Shown here: positions 9,019 through 17,196 of the stretch, one piece after another
Position numbering within the stretch: the first letter of the stretch is position 1
How the letters are laid out: each line of letters begins with the position of its first letter
DNA from: Anaeromyxobacter sp. Fw109-5
Lineage (GTDB): Bacteria; Myxococcota; Myxococcia; Myxococcales; Anaeromyxobacteraceae
Assembly (NCBI RefSeq): GCF_000017505.1
Contig: NC_009675.1
Location: forward strand, 868,001 to 932,000
Reading direction: 5' to 3'
Length of the DNA stretch: 64,000 nt
The notes under the pieces: generated by a model
What the model was told of the DNA's origin: nothing
The model's database searches: none
What the model saw: the letters and a program-made list of their open reading frames with translations, nothing else
Translations under genes and position numbers: made by a program

Positions 9019-9059
9019 GTGAACGTCTCGGTGAACGCTGCGGTGAACAGTGCACTGTT
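9019..9059. promoter_or_regulatory. three GTGAAC direct repeats (12-bp period) and a 14-bp palindrome
   Basis: GTGAAC occurs at 9019-9024, 9031-9036 and 9043-9048. The third overlaps the perfect palindrome AACAGTGCACTGTT. About 97 bp remain to the decahaem start codon. This is a likely transcription-factor array. Confidence 0.45.
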
Positions 9060-9155
9060 TTCGCGGACTTCCGCGCGCGCGCGGGCACCGCGCGTGCAGT
9101 CGGTGCGGCGAGCCGGCGCATCGGGGGACGACCGGCCTCGAGGGAGACCGAGGAA

Positions 9156-10853
9156 ATGAGACGGATCTTGAAGACGCTGATCGCCGGCGCGGCCCTGCTG
9201 GCCTCGCCCGCCTACGCCGGGAGGCCGTGCCCGGACGCGGACGCGGACGGCTACAAGGACGTGGCCTGTGGTGGGACCGACTGCAACGACGCCGCCGCGA
9301 GCGTGAACCCGGGCGCCGCGGAGGTGTGCGGCGACGCCGTGGACAACAACTGCAGCGGCGTGGTGGACGAGGGTTGCTCCGGTGGGTCCGGCCCGCACGC
9401 CGGCCTCACGTGGACGGGCTACGCGATGTGCCGCGGCTGCCACGCGCAGCAGGCGAACGACGTGTTCGCCTCCGGCCACTACCAGTGGAACGGCGCCGCC
9501 CTCTACAACGTGAACGACGCGGGCACCACGCAGGGGAAGTACCAGAGCTCCATCAACAGCTACTGCGTGAACATCCTCGGCAACTGGGACGGGATCAACG
9601 CCGCCCGCGCCGGCGCCTGCTCGGCCTGCCACGTCGGTCGAGGCCTCGAGCCGGTGGCCGCCTCGAGCGCCGCCCAGCTCGACAACATCGACTGCCTCAT
9701 CTGTCACCAGGACGGCTACAAGCGGAAGTTCGACGCCACCACCGGCCAGATGGTGGCGGACACGGCGGCGATGACCATCACGATGGACCAGGCGGTGCAA
9801 ACGCTCCACCGGCCCACCCGCGCGAGCTGCCTGCAGTGCCACGCCAAGGCCGGCGGCGGCGACGCGGTGAAGCGCGGCGACATGGCGCTCGCCCAGATCG
9901 CCACCACGGACGGGAACTACGACGTCCACATGGCGACGACGCGCGGCGACCTGAAGTGCACGAGCTGCCACGCCGTGCAGCGCCACCGCATCGCGGGCTC
10001 GGGCACGGACCTCCGCGTCGTCGATCTGGACGTGGAGATGAAGTGCGCGCAGTGCCACCCCACCAAGGAGACGTCGACCGGCCACGCGACGCTGAAGGTG
10101 AACGACCACGTCGGGCGCGTCGCGTGCCAGACCTGCCACATCCCGCGCTACGCGCGGAACGCGGCGGACACCGCCGCGGACGAGGCCACCGAGATCCACC
10201 GCGACTGGGCGCACACCCACAACGCGACGCCGCCCATCCATCCGGCGCGCACCTCCGCGAACGATCTCCTGCCGCGGTACGCGTTCTGGAACCGCTACTC
10301 GAACTCCGGGCTCCTCTTCGACACGCCGGCGCTCGACCCGGCGACGGGCGCGTACCCGACCTCGCGGCCGGTGGGGGGCATCAACGACACCGCCTCGAAG
10401 CTCTACCCGTTCAAGTACAAGACCTCGAACGTGCCCTTCGCCACGAACCGCGGCCAGTTCATCGCGCTCGACACCTCCACCTTCTTCGCGACGGGCAACG
10501 CCACGCAGGCGGTGGCGGACGGCCTCGTGAACATGGGCTACGCGTCGAGCGAGCCGTGGACGTGGGTGACCTCCGACACCTACCAGCTCGTCACGCACAC
10601 GGTGCCGCCGGCCTCCGGGAACGTGCTGGGGTGCGCGAGCTGCCACGAGAGCACGGCGCAGCTGAACCTCGCGGCCCTCGGCTACGTGAAGAAGGCGGAC
10701 CTCTCCGTCATCTGCACGCAGTGCCACGCGCTCCGCGCGTGGAAGGGGTACGCGGCGGGCCACGACACCCACGTGACGCGGAAGCAGAAGGACTGCTCCA
10801 TCTGCCACGCCTTCACGCGGCCGGAGAGGAACCTCTCGACCGTGATCCGCTGA
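9156..10853 (+). CDS. decahaem c-type cytochrome with MopE-like N-terminal motif
   Basis: 565 residues. A Sec signal peptide (ending SPAYA) shows export. Residues ~24-73 match the MopE-type putative metal-binding motif: DADADGY, TDCND, VNPGAAEVCGDAVDNNC, VVDEGC. From ~residue 91 there are ten CxxCH haem sites: CRGCH, CSACH, CLICH, CLQCH, CTSCH, CAQCH, CQTCH, CASCH, CTQCH, CSICH. The arrangement of the middle sites resembles octahaem tetrathionate-reductase-family proteins, with extra haems. The likely role is periplasmic or outer-surface electron transfer, or reduction of a sulfur or nitrogen oxyanion or a metal. Substrate unknown. A hairpin terminator follows. A weak GAGG precedes the ATG. 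Confidence 0.9.
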   Translation: MRRILKTLIAGAALLASPAYAGRPCPDADADGYKDVACGGTDCNDAAASVNPGAAEVCGDAVDNNCSGVVDEGCSGGSGPHAGLTWTGYAMCRGCHAQQANDVFASGHYQWNGAALYNVNDAGTTQGKYQSSINSYCVNILGNWDGINAARAGACSACHVGRGLEPVAASSAAQLDNIDCLICHQDGYKRKFDATTGQMVADTAAMTITMDQAVQTLHRPTRASCLQCHAKAGGGDAVKRGDMALAQIATTDGNYDVHMATTRGDLKCTSCHAVQRHRIAGSGTDLRVVDLDVEMKCAQCHPTKETSTGHATLKVNDHVGRVACQTCHIPRYARNAADTAADEATEIHRDWAHTHNATPPIHPARTSANDLLPRYAFWNRYSNSGLLFDTPALDPATGAYPTSRPVGGINDTASKLYPFKYKTSNVPFATNRGQFIALDTSTFFATGNATQAVADGLVNMGYASSEPWTWVTSDTYQLVTHTVPPASGNVLGCASCHESTAQLNLAALGYVKKADLSVICTQCHALRAWKGYAAGHDTHVTRKQKDCSICHAFTRPERNLSTVIR

Positions 10854-10884
10854 CGTCGCGGCCGTAGAGGTCGTCGTCGCACGG

Positions 10885-10908
10885 GGGCGGCGCCGCGAGG
10901 CGCCGCCC
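10885..10908. terminator. convergent hairpin terminator
   Basis: Perfect 10-bp stem GGGCGGCGCC/GGCGCCGCCC with a GCGA tetraloop followed by TCTTC. It lies between the convergent decahaem and esterase genes and can serve both. Confidence 0.6.
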
Positions 10909-10928
10909 TCTTCGATCGGCCGGGCGCC

Positions 10929-11567
10929 TCAGCTCGCCGGGACCCCGAGGAAGGAGCGAGCCTCCTCGAAGATTCGATCGAGCGACGCGGCCAGCTCGTG
11001 GCCGTCGTCCACCGCGACGAGGCGTGCCGTCGGCGTGCGCGCCACGAACGCCTCGACGTCCTCGAACGGGACCGTGTCGTCTCGCGTCCCCGCGATGCAC
11101 AGGGTGGGCACGCGGACCTCCGGGAAGGCGGGGTAGCCGGCGGCGTCCTCGAAGAACTGGAAGCCGATGCGCCGCGTCCTGCCGGACGCGTAGTGCATCG
11201 TCTCGAGCCCCGCCGCACGCCAGGCCTCGAGGTCCGCCGGCCCCAGGCGCGCGCGCCACCGCTCGAAGAGCCGGAACGCCGGCGCGAGCAGCACGAGCCG
11301 CTCGACCGAGGGGTCCCGGGAAGCCGCCAGCGCGGCGAGGTATCCGCCGAGCGAGCTGCCGATGATGGCGTGAGGCGCCTCGGCGCCTCCGAGCGCCGCC
11401 TCGGCGACGGCGAGCATGGAGGACGGGGAGCAGCGCTCGAAGCCGTCCGGCCCGGGGGTGAGATCCGGGACGTGCAGCGGCTCGCCGAGCGCCGCGAACC
11501 GCTCGGAGAGGACGCGCGCCTTGTGAGAGGAGGGGCCCGACGCGAAGCCGTGGAGGTAGAGGAGCAC
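10929..11567 (-). CDS. YqiA-like alpha/beta-hydrolase (esterase)
   Basis: 212 residues. It starts with the oxyanion motif LLYLHGFASGPSSHKA, typical of the YqiA/UPF0227 esterases. The nucleophile elbow is GSSLGG (Ser near 71), the acid is in GTRDDTVPF and the catalytic His in DDGHEL. It is cytoplasmic with no signal peptide. Start GTG 11567 lacks an SD; TAGGCT ends 8 nt upstream. It reads in the same direction as rarA upstream, 63 bp apart. The substrate is probably a short acyl ester, not determinable here. Confidence 0.85.
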   Translation of the reverse strand: MLLYLHGFASGPSSHKARVLSERFAALGEPLHVPDLTPGPDGFERCSPSSMLAVAEAALGGAEAPHAIIGSSLGGYLAALAASRDPSVERLVLLAPAFRLFERWRARLGPADLEAWRAAGLETMHYASGRTRRIGFQFFEDAAGYPAFPEVRVPTLCIAGTRDDTVPFEDVEAFVARTPTARLVAVDDGHELAASLDRIFEEARSFLGVPAS

Positions 11568-11575
11568 GGCGGGGA

Positions 11576-11581
11576 AGCCTA
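11576..11581 (-). promoter_or_regulatory. -10 element of esterase gene (TAGGCT)
   Basis: TAGGCT on the minus strand ends 8 nt before GTG 11567; no Shine-Dalgarno is present. Confidence 0.35.
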
Positions 11582-11630
11582 GCGCGGAGCCGGCCCGCGC
11601 GCCGCGTCGAGCGCTCGACCGCGCCTGCGT

Positions 11631-12965
11631 TCACGCCTCGTCCGGCTCCGGCTCCGGCTCCGGCTCGCCGCGCAACGCCCGCAGCCGCGCCGCCAGCGTC
11701 TTCTCGAGCCCGTTGTCCGAGAGGGTCACGATCCGCTCCGCGCGCAGCGCGTCGGGCAGGTACTGCTCGGCCACGTAGTGCCCCTCGAAGTTGTGCGGGT
11801 AGCGGTAGCCGCCGCCGTAGCCGAGCCCCTCCATGAGCTTCGTGGACGCGTTGCGGAGCTTCAGCGGCACCGGCAGCGGGCCTCGCTCGCGCACGAGGCG
11901 GCGAGCGGCGCCGTAGGCGGTCAGGGCGGCGTTCGACTTGGGGGCGAGGGCGAGGTACACGGCGGCCTGGCTCATGGGCAGGACGCCCTCCGGCAAGCCC
12001 ACGAGCTCCACCGCCTGCAGCGCCGCCACGGCCACCTGGAGCGCCTGCGGGTCCGCGTTGCCCACGTCCTCGGAGGCGAAGATCACCATCCGGCGCAGGA
12101 CGAAGCGCGGCTCCTCCCCGCCCTCCAGCATCCGCACCAGGTAGTAGACGGCCGCGTCCGGATCCGATCCGCGCATCGACTTGATGAACGCGGAGACCAC
12201 GTTGTAGTGCTCCTCGCCCGCCTTGTCGTAGAGGACGGTGCGCTGCTGCAGCGCCTCCTCCGCGTCCGCGCGCGTCACCGCGGCGCGCCCGGCGAGCCGC
12301 ACCGCGGCCGCCGCCACCTCGAGCGCGTTCAGCGCGCGCCGCGCGTCGCCGTAGGCGTAGCGCGCGATCGCCGCGCGCGCCTCCGGCTCGAGGGACACGG
12401 CGCCCGCCAGCCCCTCGGGCGCGGCCGCGGCGCGGTCGAGCAGCGCCGCCACCTCCTCCTCGGTGAGCGCCCGCAGCGTGACCACCCGGCAGCGCGACAG
12501 GAGCGCGGCGTTCACCTCGAAGGAAGGGTTCTCGGTGGTCGCGCCGATGAGGGTGATCGTTCCGTCCTCGACGTGGGGGAGGAACGCGTCCTGCTGGGCC
12601 TTCGTGAAGCGGTGGATCTCGTCCACGAAGAGGATGGTGCGCTTGCGGTGCATGCGGCGGCGGTCCCGCGCCGCGGCGACGATCTCGCGGATCTCCTTCA
12701 CGCCCCCGAGCACGGCGCTGAAGGGCACGAACTCCGCGCCGGTCCGCTTCGCGACGATGCGGGCGAGGGTGGTCTTCCCCGTCCCCGGCGGGCCCCAGAC
12801 GATGAGCGACGGCACCTGGTCGGCCTCGATGGCGCGGCGCAGGCCCGTGTCCCTGCCGAGCACGTGCTCCTGCCCGACGAAGTCCTCCAGGCGGCGGGGG
12901 CGCATCCGCTCGGCGAGCGGCTTTCCGCTCTCGTCCCGCTCGGCAGCGCGATCGAAGAGGTCCAT
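11631..12965 (-). CDS. rarA: replication-associated recombination protein A (AAA+ ATPase)
   Basis: 444 residues, the usual RarA/MgsA length. It is an AAA+ clamp-loader-like ATPase acting at stalled forks. Walker A GPPGTGKTT, Walker B ILFVDEIHRF, sensor-1 GATTENPSFEVN and the C-terminal tetramerisation domain (RGSDPDAAVYYL, EDVGNADPQAL, YPHNFEGHYV) are all visible. The C-terminus ends in a short Glu-Pro repeat encoded by a 6-bp DNA repeat. The start ATG 12965 lacks an SD; TATAAG ends 9 nt upstream. Divergent from nadK with a very short gap. Confidence 0.95.
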   Translation of the reverse strand: MDLFDRAAERDESGKPLAERMRPRRLEDFVGQEHVLGRDTGLRRAIEADQVPSLIVWGPPGTGKTTLARIVAKRTGAEFVPFSAVLGGVKEIREIVAAARDRRRMHRKRTILFVDEIHRFTKAQQDAFLPHVEDGTITLIGATTENPSFEVNAALLSRCRVVTLRALTEEEVAALLDRAAAAPEGLAGAVSLEPEARAAIARYAYGDARRALNALEVAAAAVRLAGRAAVTRADAEEALQQRTVLYDKAGEEHYNVVSAFIKSMRGSDPDAAVYYLVRMLEGGEEPRFVLRRMVIFASEDVGNADPQALQVAVAALQAVELVGLPEGVLPMSQAAVYLALAPKSNAALTAYGAARRLVRERGPLPVPLKLRNASTKLMEGLGYGGGYRYPHNFEGHYVAEQYLPDALRAERIVTLSDNGLEKTLAARLRALRGEPEPEPEPDEA

Positions 12966-12974
12966 GGCGAACCG

Positions 12975-12984
12975 CTTATATAAT
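12975..12984. promoter_or_regulatory. shared palindromic TATA element of rarA and nadK
   Basis: TTATATAA (12976-12983) is palindromic and is the only AT-rich patch around. Read on + it gives TATAAT (12979-12984), 7 nt before nadK ATG 12992. Read on - it gives TATAAG, 9 nt before rarA ATG. Both messages would be leaderless. No good -35 is seen for either. Confidence 0.5.
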
Positions 12985-12991
12985 GCCCCGC

Positions 12992-13831
12992 ATGGAAGAC
13001 CAGTCGTGCCCCGTGCCCCGGCGCATCGGCATCGTCCACAAGGTCAGCTCGGCGGAGGCGTCGGAGACGGCGCACTTCGTGGAGCAGTTCCTCCGCTCGA
13101 AGGGCGTCGACGTCGTCACGGACGAGGCGGAGGTCGGCCGGGTCGCCGACCTCGTCGTCGTGCTCGGCGGCGACGGCACCCTCATCCACGCCGCGCGCCT
13201 GCTCGGCGGCAGGCCGGTGCCGATCCTGGGCGTGAACATGGGCAACCTCGGGTTCATGACCGAGGTGCCCCAGGGCGAGCTGTATCCGGCCCTCGAGCGG
13301 GTGCTCGCGGGCGACGCGCTGGTGTCCGAGCGCATGAAGCTGCGCGTCCACCTGCACCGCGGCGGCCGGCCGGAGCGCGACGTGGACGCCGAGGTGCTGA
13401 ACGACGTGGTCATCGGCAAGGGCGCGCTCGCGCGGATGGCGGAGCTCGACGCGCGCTGCGCGGGCGGCTACCTCGCGACGTACAAGGCGGACGGGATCAT
13501 CGTCGCGACCCCCACCGGCTCCACCGCGTACGCGCTGGCCGCGAACGGGCCCATCGTCTATCCCACCATGCGCGGCATGATCCTCGCGCCCATCTGCCCG
13601 CACACGCTCACGCAGCGGCCGATCGTGCTGCCCGACGAGCTGAGCGTCCAGATCGTCCTCATGAACGACTCGGAGGTGTACCTCACCCTCGACGGGCAGA
13701 AGGGCGTGCGGATCGCGAAGGGAGATCTCGTGCAGGTGAAGCAGTCGTCGAACCGGGTCCTGCTCGTGCGGAACCCGAACCTCGACTACTTCGGCATCTT
13801 GCGCGCAAAGCTCCGCTGGGGCGAGCGGTGA
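12992..13831 (+). CDS. nadK: NAD kinase
   Basis: 279 residues. It phosphorylates NAD to NADP. Motifs: GGDGTLIHAAR (GGDG), GVNMGNLGFMTE, TPTGSTAYALAANGPIV, and the C-terminal beta-sandwich with LDGQKG. ATG 12992 (MEDQSC) is preferred to ATG 12983 because TATAAT at 12979-12984 overlaps the latter and predicts transcription starting at 12991-12992. No SD supports either start. Confidence 0.94.
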   Translation: MEDQSCPVPRRIGIVHKVSSAEASETAHFVEQFLRSKGVDVVTDEAEVGRVADLVVVLGGDGTLIHAARLLGGRPVPILGVNMGNLGFMTEVPQGELYPALERVLAGDALVSERMKLRVHLHRGGRPERDVDAEVLNDVVIGKGALARMAELDARCAGGYLATYKADGIIVATPTGSTAYALAANGPIVYPTMRGMILAPICPHTLTQRPIVLPDELSVQIVLMNDSEVYLTLDGQKGVRIAKGDLVQVKQSSNRVLLVRNPNLDYFGILRAKLRWGER

Positions 13832-13962
13832 CGGAGGCAGGCTCCAGGCGTCGGGCCGCAGGCTTCAGGAGGGCGTCTCCAGCGAAGACCTCGCGCTTGC
13901 GATGGTCTCGACTCCCGCCGGCGACCGCACCCTGAAGCCCGAAGCCTCCGGAGCAGCGCCAG

Positions 13963-14190
13963 TTACGTCGGCGCGTGCGAGAGCGGGGGCGGCGGCAGGT
14001 TCCGGTAGGTCTCACCGGCGGCGGGGCCGTCGCACGCGTGGTCCGGCAGCGGCGATCTCTCGTCCGTGACCACCGTGAAGTCGCACCACCGGCAGCGGTA
14101 CGCCGGGACCTTCACCGGCGGTTCCCCCGGCACCTCGAGCTCGTGCCGCTCGAACAGCACGCGCACCGTCCCGGACACGTGGATCGTCAT
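13963..14190 (-). CDS. small CxxC protein, function unknown
   Basis: 75 residues with a clear GGAGGA site before ATG 14190. It has YRCRWCDFTVVTDE and a later HAC, which could form a small zinc site, between an N-terminal beta-rich part (MTIHVSGTVRVLF) and a Pro-rich tail. Not recognised as a known family. Divergent from recN. The 130 bp between it and nadK hold nothing I can identify. Confidence 0.65.
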   Translation of the reverse strand: MTIHVSGTVRVLFERHELEVPGEPPVKVPAYRCRWCDFTVVTDERSPLPDHACDGPAAGETYRNLPPPPLSHAPT

Positions 14191-14351
14191 GGCGTCCTCC
14201 GTCCCCTCGAGCGTCCCACCGCGCCGGGGCGACGGGAAGCGCCTCCCCGGGACGTGGAGGGCAGGCGGTCGGGTCCCGTCCGGGCGAGCACCCGAACGCC
14301 TGCACCACTGAAAATTTGCGCAGTGTCAGGGGCCCGTGGATCAATGTCGCC

Positions 14352-16187
14352 ATGCTCACGACGCTGCGCATCTCGGGCTTCGCGATCGTCGACGCGATCG
14401 AGGTCCGCTTCGGCCCGGGGCTGAACGTGCTCACGGGAGAGACCGGGGCCGGCAAGTCGATCCTGGTGAACGCGCTCCACCTCGTCCTCGGCGGCCGGAT
14501 GACGGGAGAGGTGCTCCGGGACGGCGCCGAGGAGGCGGTGGTGGAGGCGCTCTTCGAGCTGCCCGACGACCACCGCGTGCTCGCACGCCTCGAGGCGGCG
14601 GGGCTCCCCCGCTCGGCCGGGGGAGGGGCAGGGGGGAGCGCGGAGCTGCTCGTGCGGCGGGTGGCCGCGCGCGGCGGGCGCGGGCGGGCGTTCGTGAACG
14701 GCGCGCTGTGCACCGTCTCCATGCTGGAGGAGGCGCTGCGCGGGCTCGTGGACGTCTCGGGCCAGCACGAGCACGTGTCGCTGCTCGATCCGTCGACGCA
14801 CACCGAGATTCTCGACGCGTTCGCCGGCCTCCTCCGGCCGAGCGACGCGCGGGTGGCGGGCGGCGCGGGATCGTCCCTCCTCCGATACCGCGCCGCCCAC
14901 GCGGCGCTCGCCGCCCTCGTCCGCGAGCGGGAGTCGCTCGCCGCGGACGAGGGCGAGCGGGCGCGGCGGGCGGACTACCTCGCGTTCCAGCTGCGGGAGC
15001 TCGACGCGGCCGATCCCCGCGCAGGCGAGCTCGAGGCGCTCGAGGACGAGCGGCGCGTGCTCGCCTCCGCCGAGAAGCTGCGGGACGCGGCTCGCGCGGG
15101 GGAGGCGCTCGCCTACGGCGAGGAGGGCAGCGCCTCGGAGCGGGTGGCGCAGGCTGCGCGGGCCCTGGCGGAGGCCGGCTTGCTGGACCGTCGCCTCGAG
15201 GGACCGCTCGCGCTCCTCCGCTCGGCGGCGGTCGAGCTCGAGGAGGCGGGGCGCGAGCTCGGCCGCTACGCCGACGCGGTGGGCGGCGATCCCGAGCGGC
15301 TCGTCGTGGTCGAGGACCGGCTCGAGCTCCTGCGCGCGCTCGCGCGCAAGCACGGGGGCTCCCTGGACGCAGCGATCGCCCGGCGCGCCGCGATGCGCGA
15401 GGAGCTCGCCCGGCTCTCCGGCGGAGGCGAGCGGCTGCGCGACCTCGGCCCCGAGATCGACGCGCGCGCGGCGGCGGCGCTGGCCGCCGCAGCCGAGCTG
15501 ACGAAGGCGCGCGGCGAGGCGGCGCGCGCCTTCGCGGACGCGGTGCGCGCCGAGCTGCAGGGGCTCGCGATGGGGCGCTGCCGCCTGGAGGTGGCGATGC
15601 TCGCGCCCGAGGCGGGGGTGGACGTCGGCGGCAAGCGCCTCGGCCCCACCGGCGCCGAGCGGGCCGAGCTGCTCCTCGCGCCGAACCCGGGCGAGCCGCC
15701 CCGACCTCTCGCAAGGATCGCCTCCGGAGGCGAGCTCTCGCGCGTGCTGCTCGCCGTGAAGCGAACCCTCGCGCGCAACGATCCCGTGGCGACCTACGTC
15801 TTCGACGAGGTCGACGCCGGCATCGGCGGCGCGGTGGCGGAGGCGATGGGGCGCGTCCTCGCGGACGTCGCGCGCGGGCGGCAGGTCATCTGCGTGACCC
15901 ATCTCCCCCAGGTCGCCGCCTTCGCGGAGCGTCACCATCGGGTGGAGAAGCGCGTGTCGGCGGGCCGCACGGCGACGTCGGTGGCGCTGCTCGACGGCGA
16001 CGACGCGCGGCGCAGGGAGATCGCCCGCATGATCGCGGGGGCGACCGTGACCGACTCCGCGATCGAGCACGCCGGCGCCCTCATCGCCGCGGCTCGCGCG
16101 CCGTTGCCGTCGGCGGAGCGGGGCCGGCGTGCTGCGCCCGCGCGGGCCGCAGCCCGTCGCGTCACCGCGACGGCCCCAGATCGTTAG
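14352..16187 (+). CDS. recN: DNA repair protein RecN (SMC-like ATPase)
   Basis: 611 residues. RecN acts at DNA double-strand breaks. N-terminal MLTTLRISGFAIVDAIEV and Walker A GETGAGKSI; signature and Walker B near the C-terminus (ASGGELSRVLLAVK, YVFDEVDAGIGGAVAEAMG) followed by CVTHLPQVAAFA. A long Ala/Arg/Glu coiled coil lies between. ATG 14352 gives the conserved N-terminus; a TTG at 14316 would add 12 residues. No SD is visible. The PP2C gene starts 34 nt downstream. Confidence 0.94.
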   Translation: MLTTLRISGFAIVDAIEVRFGPGLNVLTGETGAGKSILVNALHLVLGGRMTGEVLRDGAEEAVVEALFELPDDHRVLARLEAAGLPRSAGGGAGGSAELLVRRVAARGGRGRAFVNGALCTVSMLEEALRGLVDVSGQHEHVSLLDPSTHTEILDAFAGLLRPSDARVAGGAGSSLLRYRAAHAALAALVRERESLAADEGERARRADYLAFQLRELDAADPRAGELEALEDERRVLASAEKLRDAARAGEALAYGEEGSASERVAQAARALAEAGLLDRRLEGPLALLRSAAVELEEAGRELGRYADAVGGDPERLVVVEDRLELLRALARKHGGSLDAAIARRAAMREELARLSGGGERLRDLGPEIDARAAAALAAAAELTKARGEAARAFADAVRAELQGLAMGRCRLEVAMLAPEAGVDVGGKRLGPTGAERAELLLAPNPGEPPRPLARIASGGELSRVLLAVKRTLARNDPVATYVFDEVDAGIGGAVAEAMGRVLADVARGRQVICVTHLPQVAAFAERHHRVEKRVSAGRTATSVALLDGDDARRREIARMIAGATVTDSAIEHAGALIAAARAPLPSAERGRRAAPARAAARRVTATAPDR

Positions 16188-16208
16188 GCGCCGGGTGTGC
16201 GCCGATGC

Positions 16209-16214
16209 TACGCT
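16209..16214 (+). promoter_or_regulatory. -10 element of PP2C gene (TACGCT)
   Basis: TACGCT ends 7 nt before GTG 16222 with no Shine-Dalgarno, suggesting a leaderless message separate from recN. Confidence 0.35.
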
Positions 16215-16221
16215 CCGGCGC

Positions 16222-17007
16222 GTGGTGCACCCGGCTCCGCTCTCCGTCACCGCCCGCGGCCTGACCGACGTCGGGCGGCGACGCGACCACAACGAGGACG
16301 CGCTGCTCGTCGACGACGACCTCCATCTGTACGTGGTGGCGGATGGAATGGGGGGGCATGCGGGCGGGGGCACGGCCTCGCGGCTCGCCGTCGACACGAT
16401 CCAGCGGACCCTGCGGGCGGCACGCGCGCGCGCGCCGGACGCCTTCGCGCCCGAGCTCCCGGAGTCGAGCCCGCTGCCCGGCGTCCTGCGCGGGGCGGTC
16501 GAGCAGGCGTGCGCGGTGATCCACGCGGCGGCGCAAGCAGACCCCGAGCTCGCGGGGATGGGGACCACCGTAACGGCCGTGCTCCTCGACGGTCGCTCGG
16601 CGTTCGTGGCCCATGTGGGCGACAGCCGCTGCTACCTGCTGCGCGGCGCGCGCATCCAGCAGGTGACCGAAGACCACTCGCTCGTCAACGAGCAGGTGAA
16701 GGCCGGCGCGCTCACCGCCGCCGAGGCGAAGCACAGCCGGTTCAAGAACATCATCACGCGCTCGGTTGGGTTCGAGCGCGAGGTGCTGGTGGATCTCGCG
16801 GCGTTCGCGCTCGCCCCGGGAGACGCGATCGTCGTCTGCTGCGACGGGCTCACGAACCTCGTCGAGGACGACGAGATCCTCCGGGTCGTGACCGAGGCGC
16901 CGCTGGAGGACGCGCCGCCGCGGCTCGTCGCCCTCGCGAACGCGCGCGGGGGCGACGACAACATCACCGTGATCGCGGTCCGGGTCGGCCCAGACGAGGC
17001 CCCCTGA
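16222..17007 (+). CDS. PP2C-type Ser/Thr protein phosphatase
   Basis: 261 residues, Stp1/PrpC type, dephosphorylating Ser/Thr phosphoproteins with Mn2+/Mg2+. Metal-ligand motifs are intact: RRRDHNEDAL, VVADGMGGHAGG, GTTVTAVLLD, HVGDSRCYLLR, TEDHSLV, CCDGLTN, RGGDDNITVI. No transmembrane region. Two adjacent GTG codons (16222, 16225) are possible starts. Usually paired with a Hanks-type kinase, but none is in this neighbourhood. Confidence 0.92.
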   Translation: MVHPAPLSVTARGLTDVGRRRDHNEDALLVDDDLHLYVVADGMGGHAGGGTASRLAVDTIQRTLRAARARAPDAFAPELPESSPLPGVLRGAVEQACAVIHAAAQADPELAGMGTTVTAVLLDGRSAFVAHVGDSRCYLLRGARIQQVTEDHSLVNEQVKAGALTAAEAKHSRFKNIITRSVGFEREVLVDLAAFALAPGDAIVVCCDGLTNLVEDDEILRVVTEAPLEDAPPRLVALANARGGDDNITVIAVRVGPDEAP

Positions 17008-17057
17008 GCTCCGTCGACGCCGGACACGCGTGGTGAATCTGTAGGGAAGACACGCGC

Positions 17058-17086
17058 TTGACAGGGGAGCGACCCCTCTGCTACCC
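17058..17086 (+). promoter_or_regulatory. candidate sigma-70 promoter for the M23 peptidase
   Basis: A perfect -35 TTGACA (17058-17063), 17-bp spacer, then CTACCC as a weak -10. It lies 111 bp before ATG 17197. Confidence 0.35.
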
Positions 17087-17196
17087 GTCTGAGCGTCTTT
17101 CGCGAGCTCCCGAGGCCCCGGGGCTGGCGTTCTGGCTCGGCGGACGCGTCGTTAGCTTCTCGGCGCGAACTGGGCGGGCAGCGGAGCTCTATCGGG

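Larger units (their letters stand above)
8715..9155. promoter_or_regulatory. 441-bp regulatory gap upstream of the decahaem cytochrome
   Basis: No gene seen. It holds, in order: a weak hairpin (8747-8765) after the trihaem gene; palindrome GCGCGGA-GA-TCCGCGC (8884-8899); a long inverted repeat centred on TTAACGC/GCGTTAA (8926-8955) without a T-tract; three GTGAAC direct repeats at 9019, 9031 and 9043, spaced exactly 12 bp; and a perfect 14-bp palindrome AACAGTGCACTGTT (9046-9059). The 12-bp spacing puts the repeats on nearly the same helical face. The layout looks like operator sites for the decahaem gene, but no regulator is identified. Confidence 0.5.
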
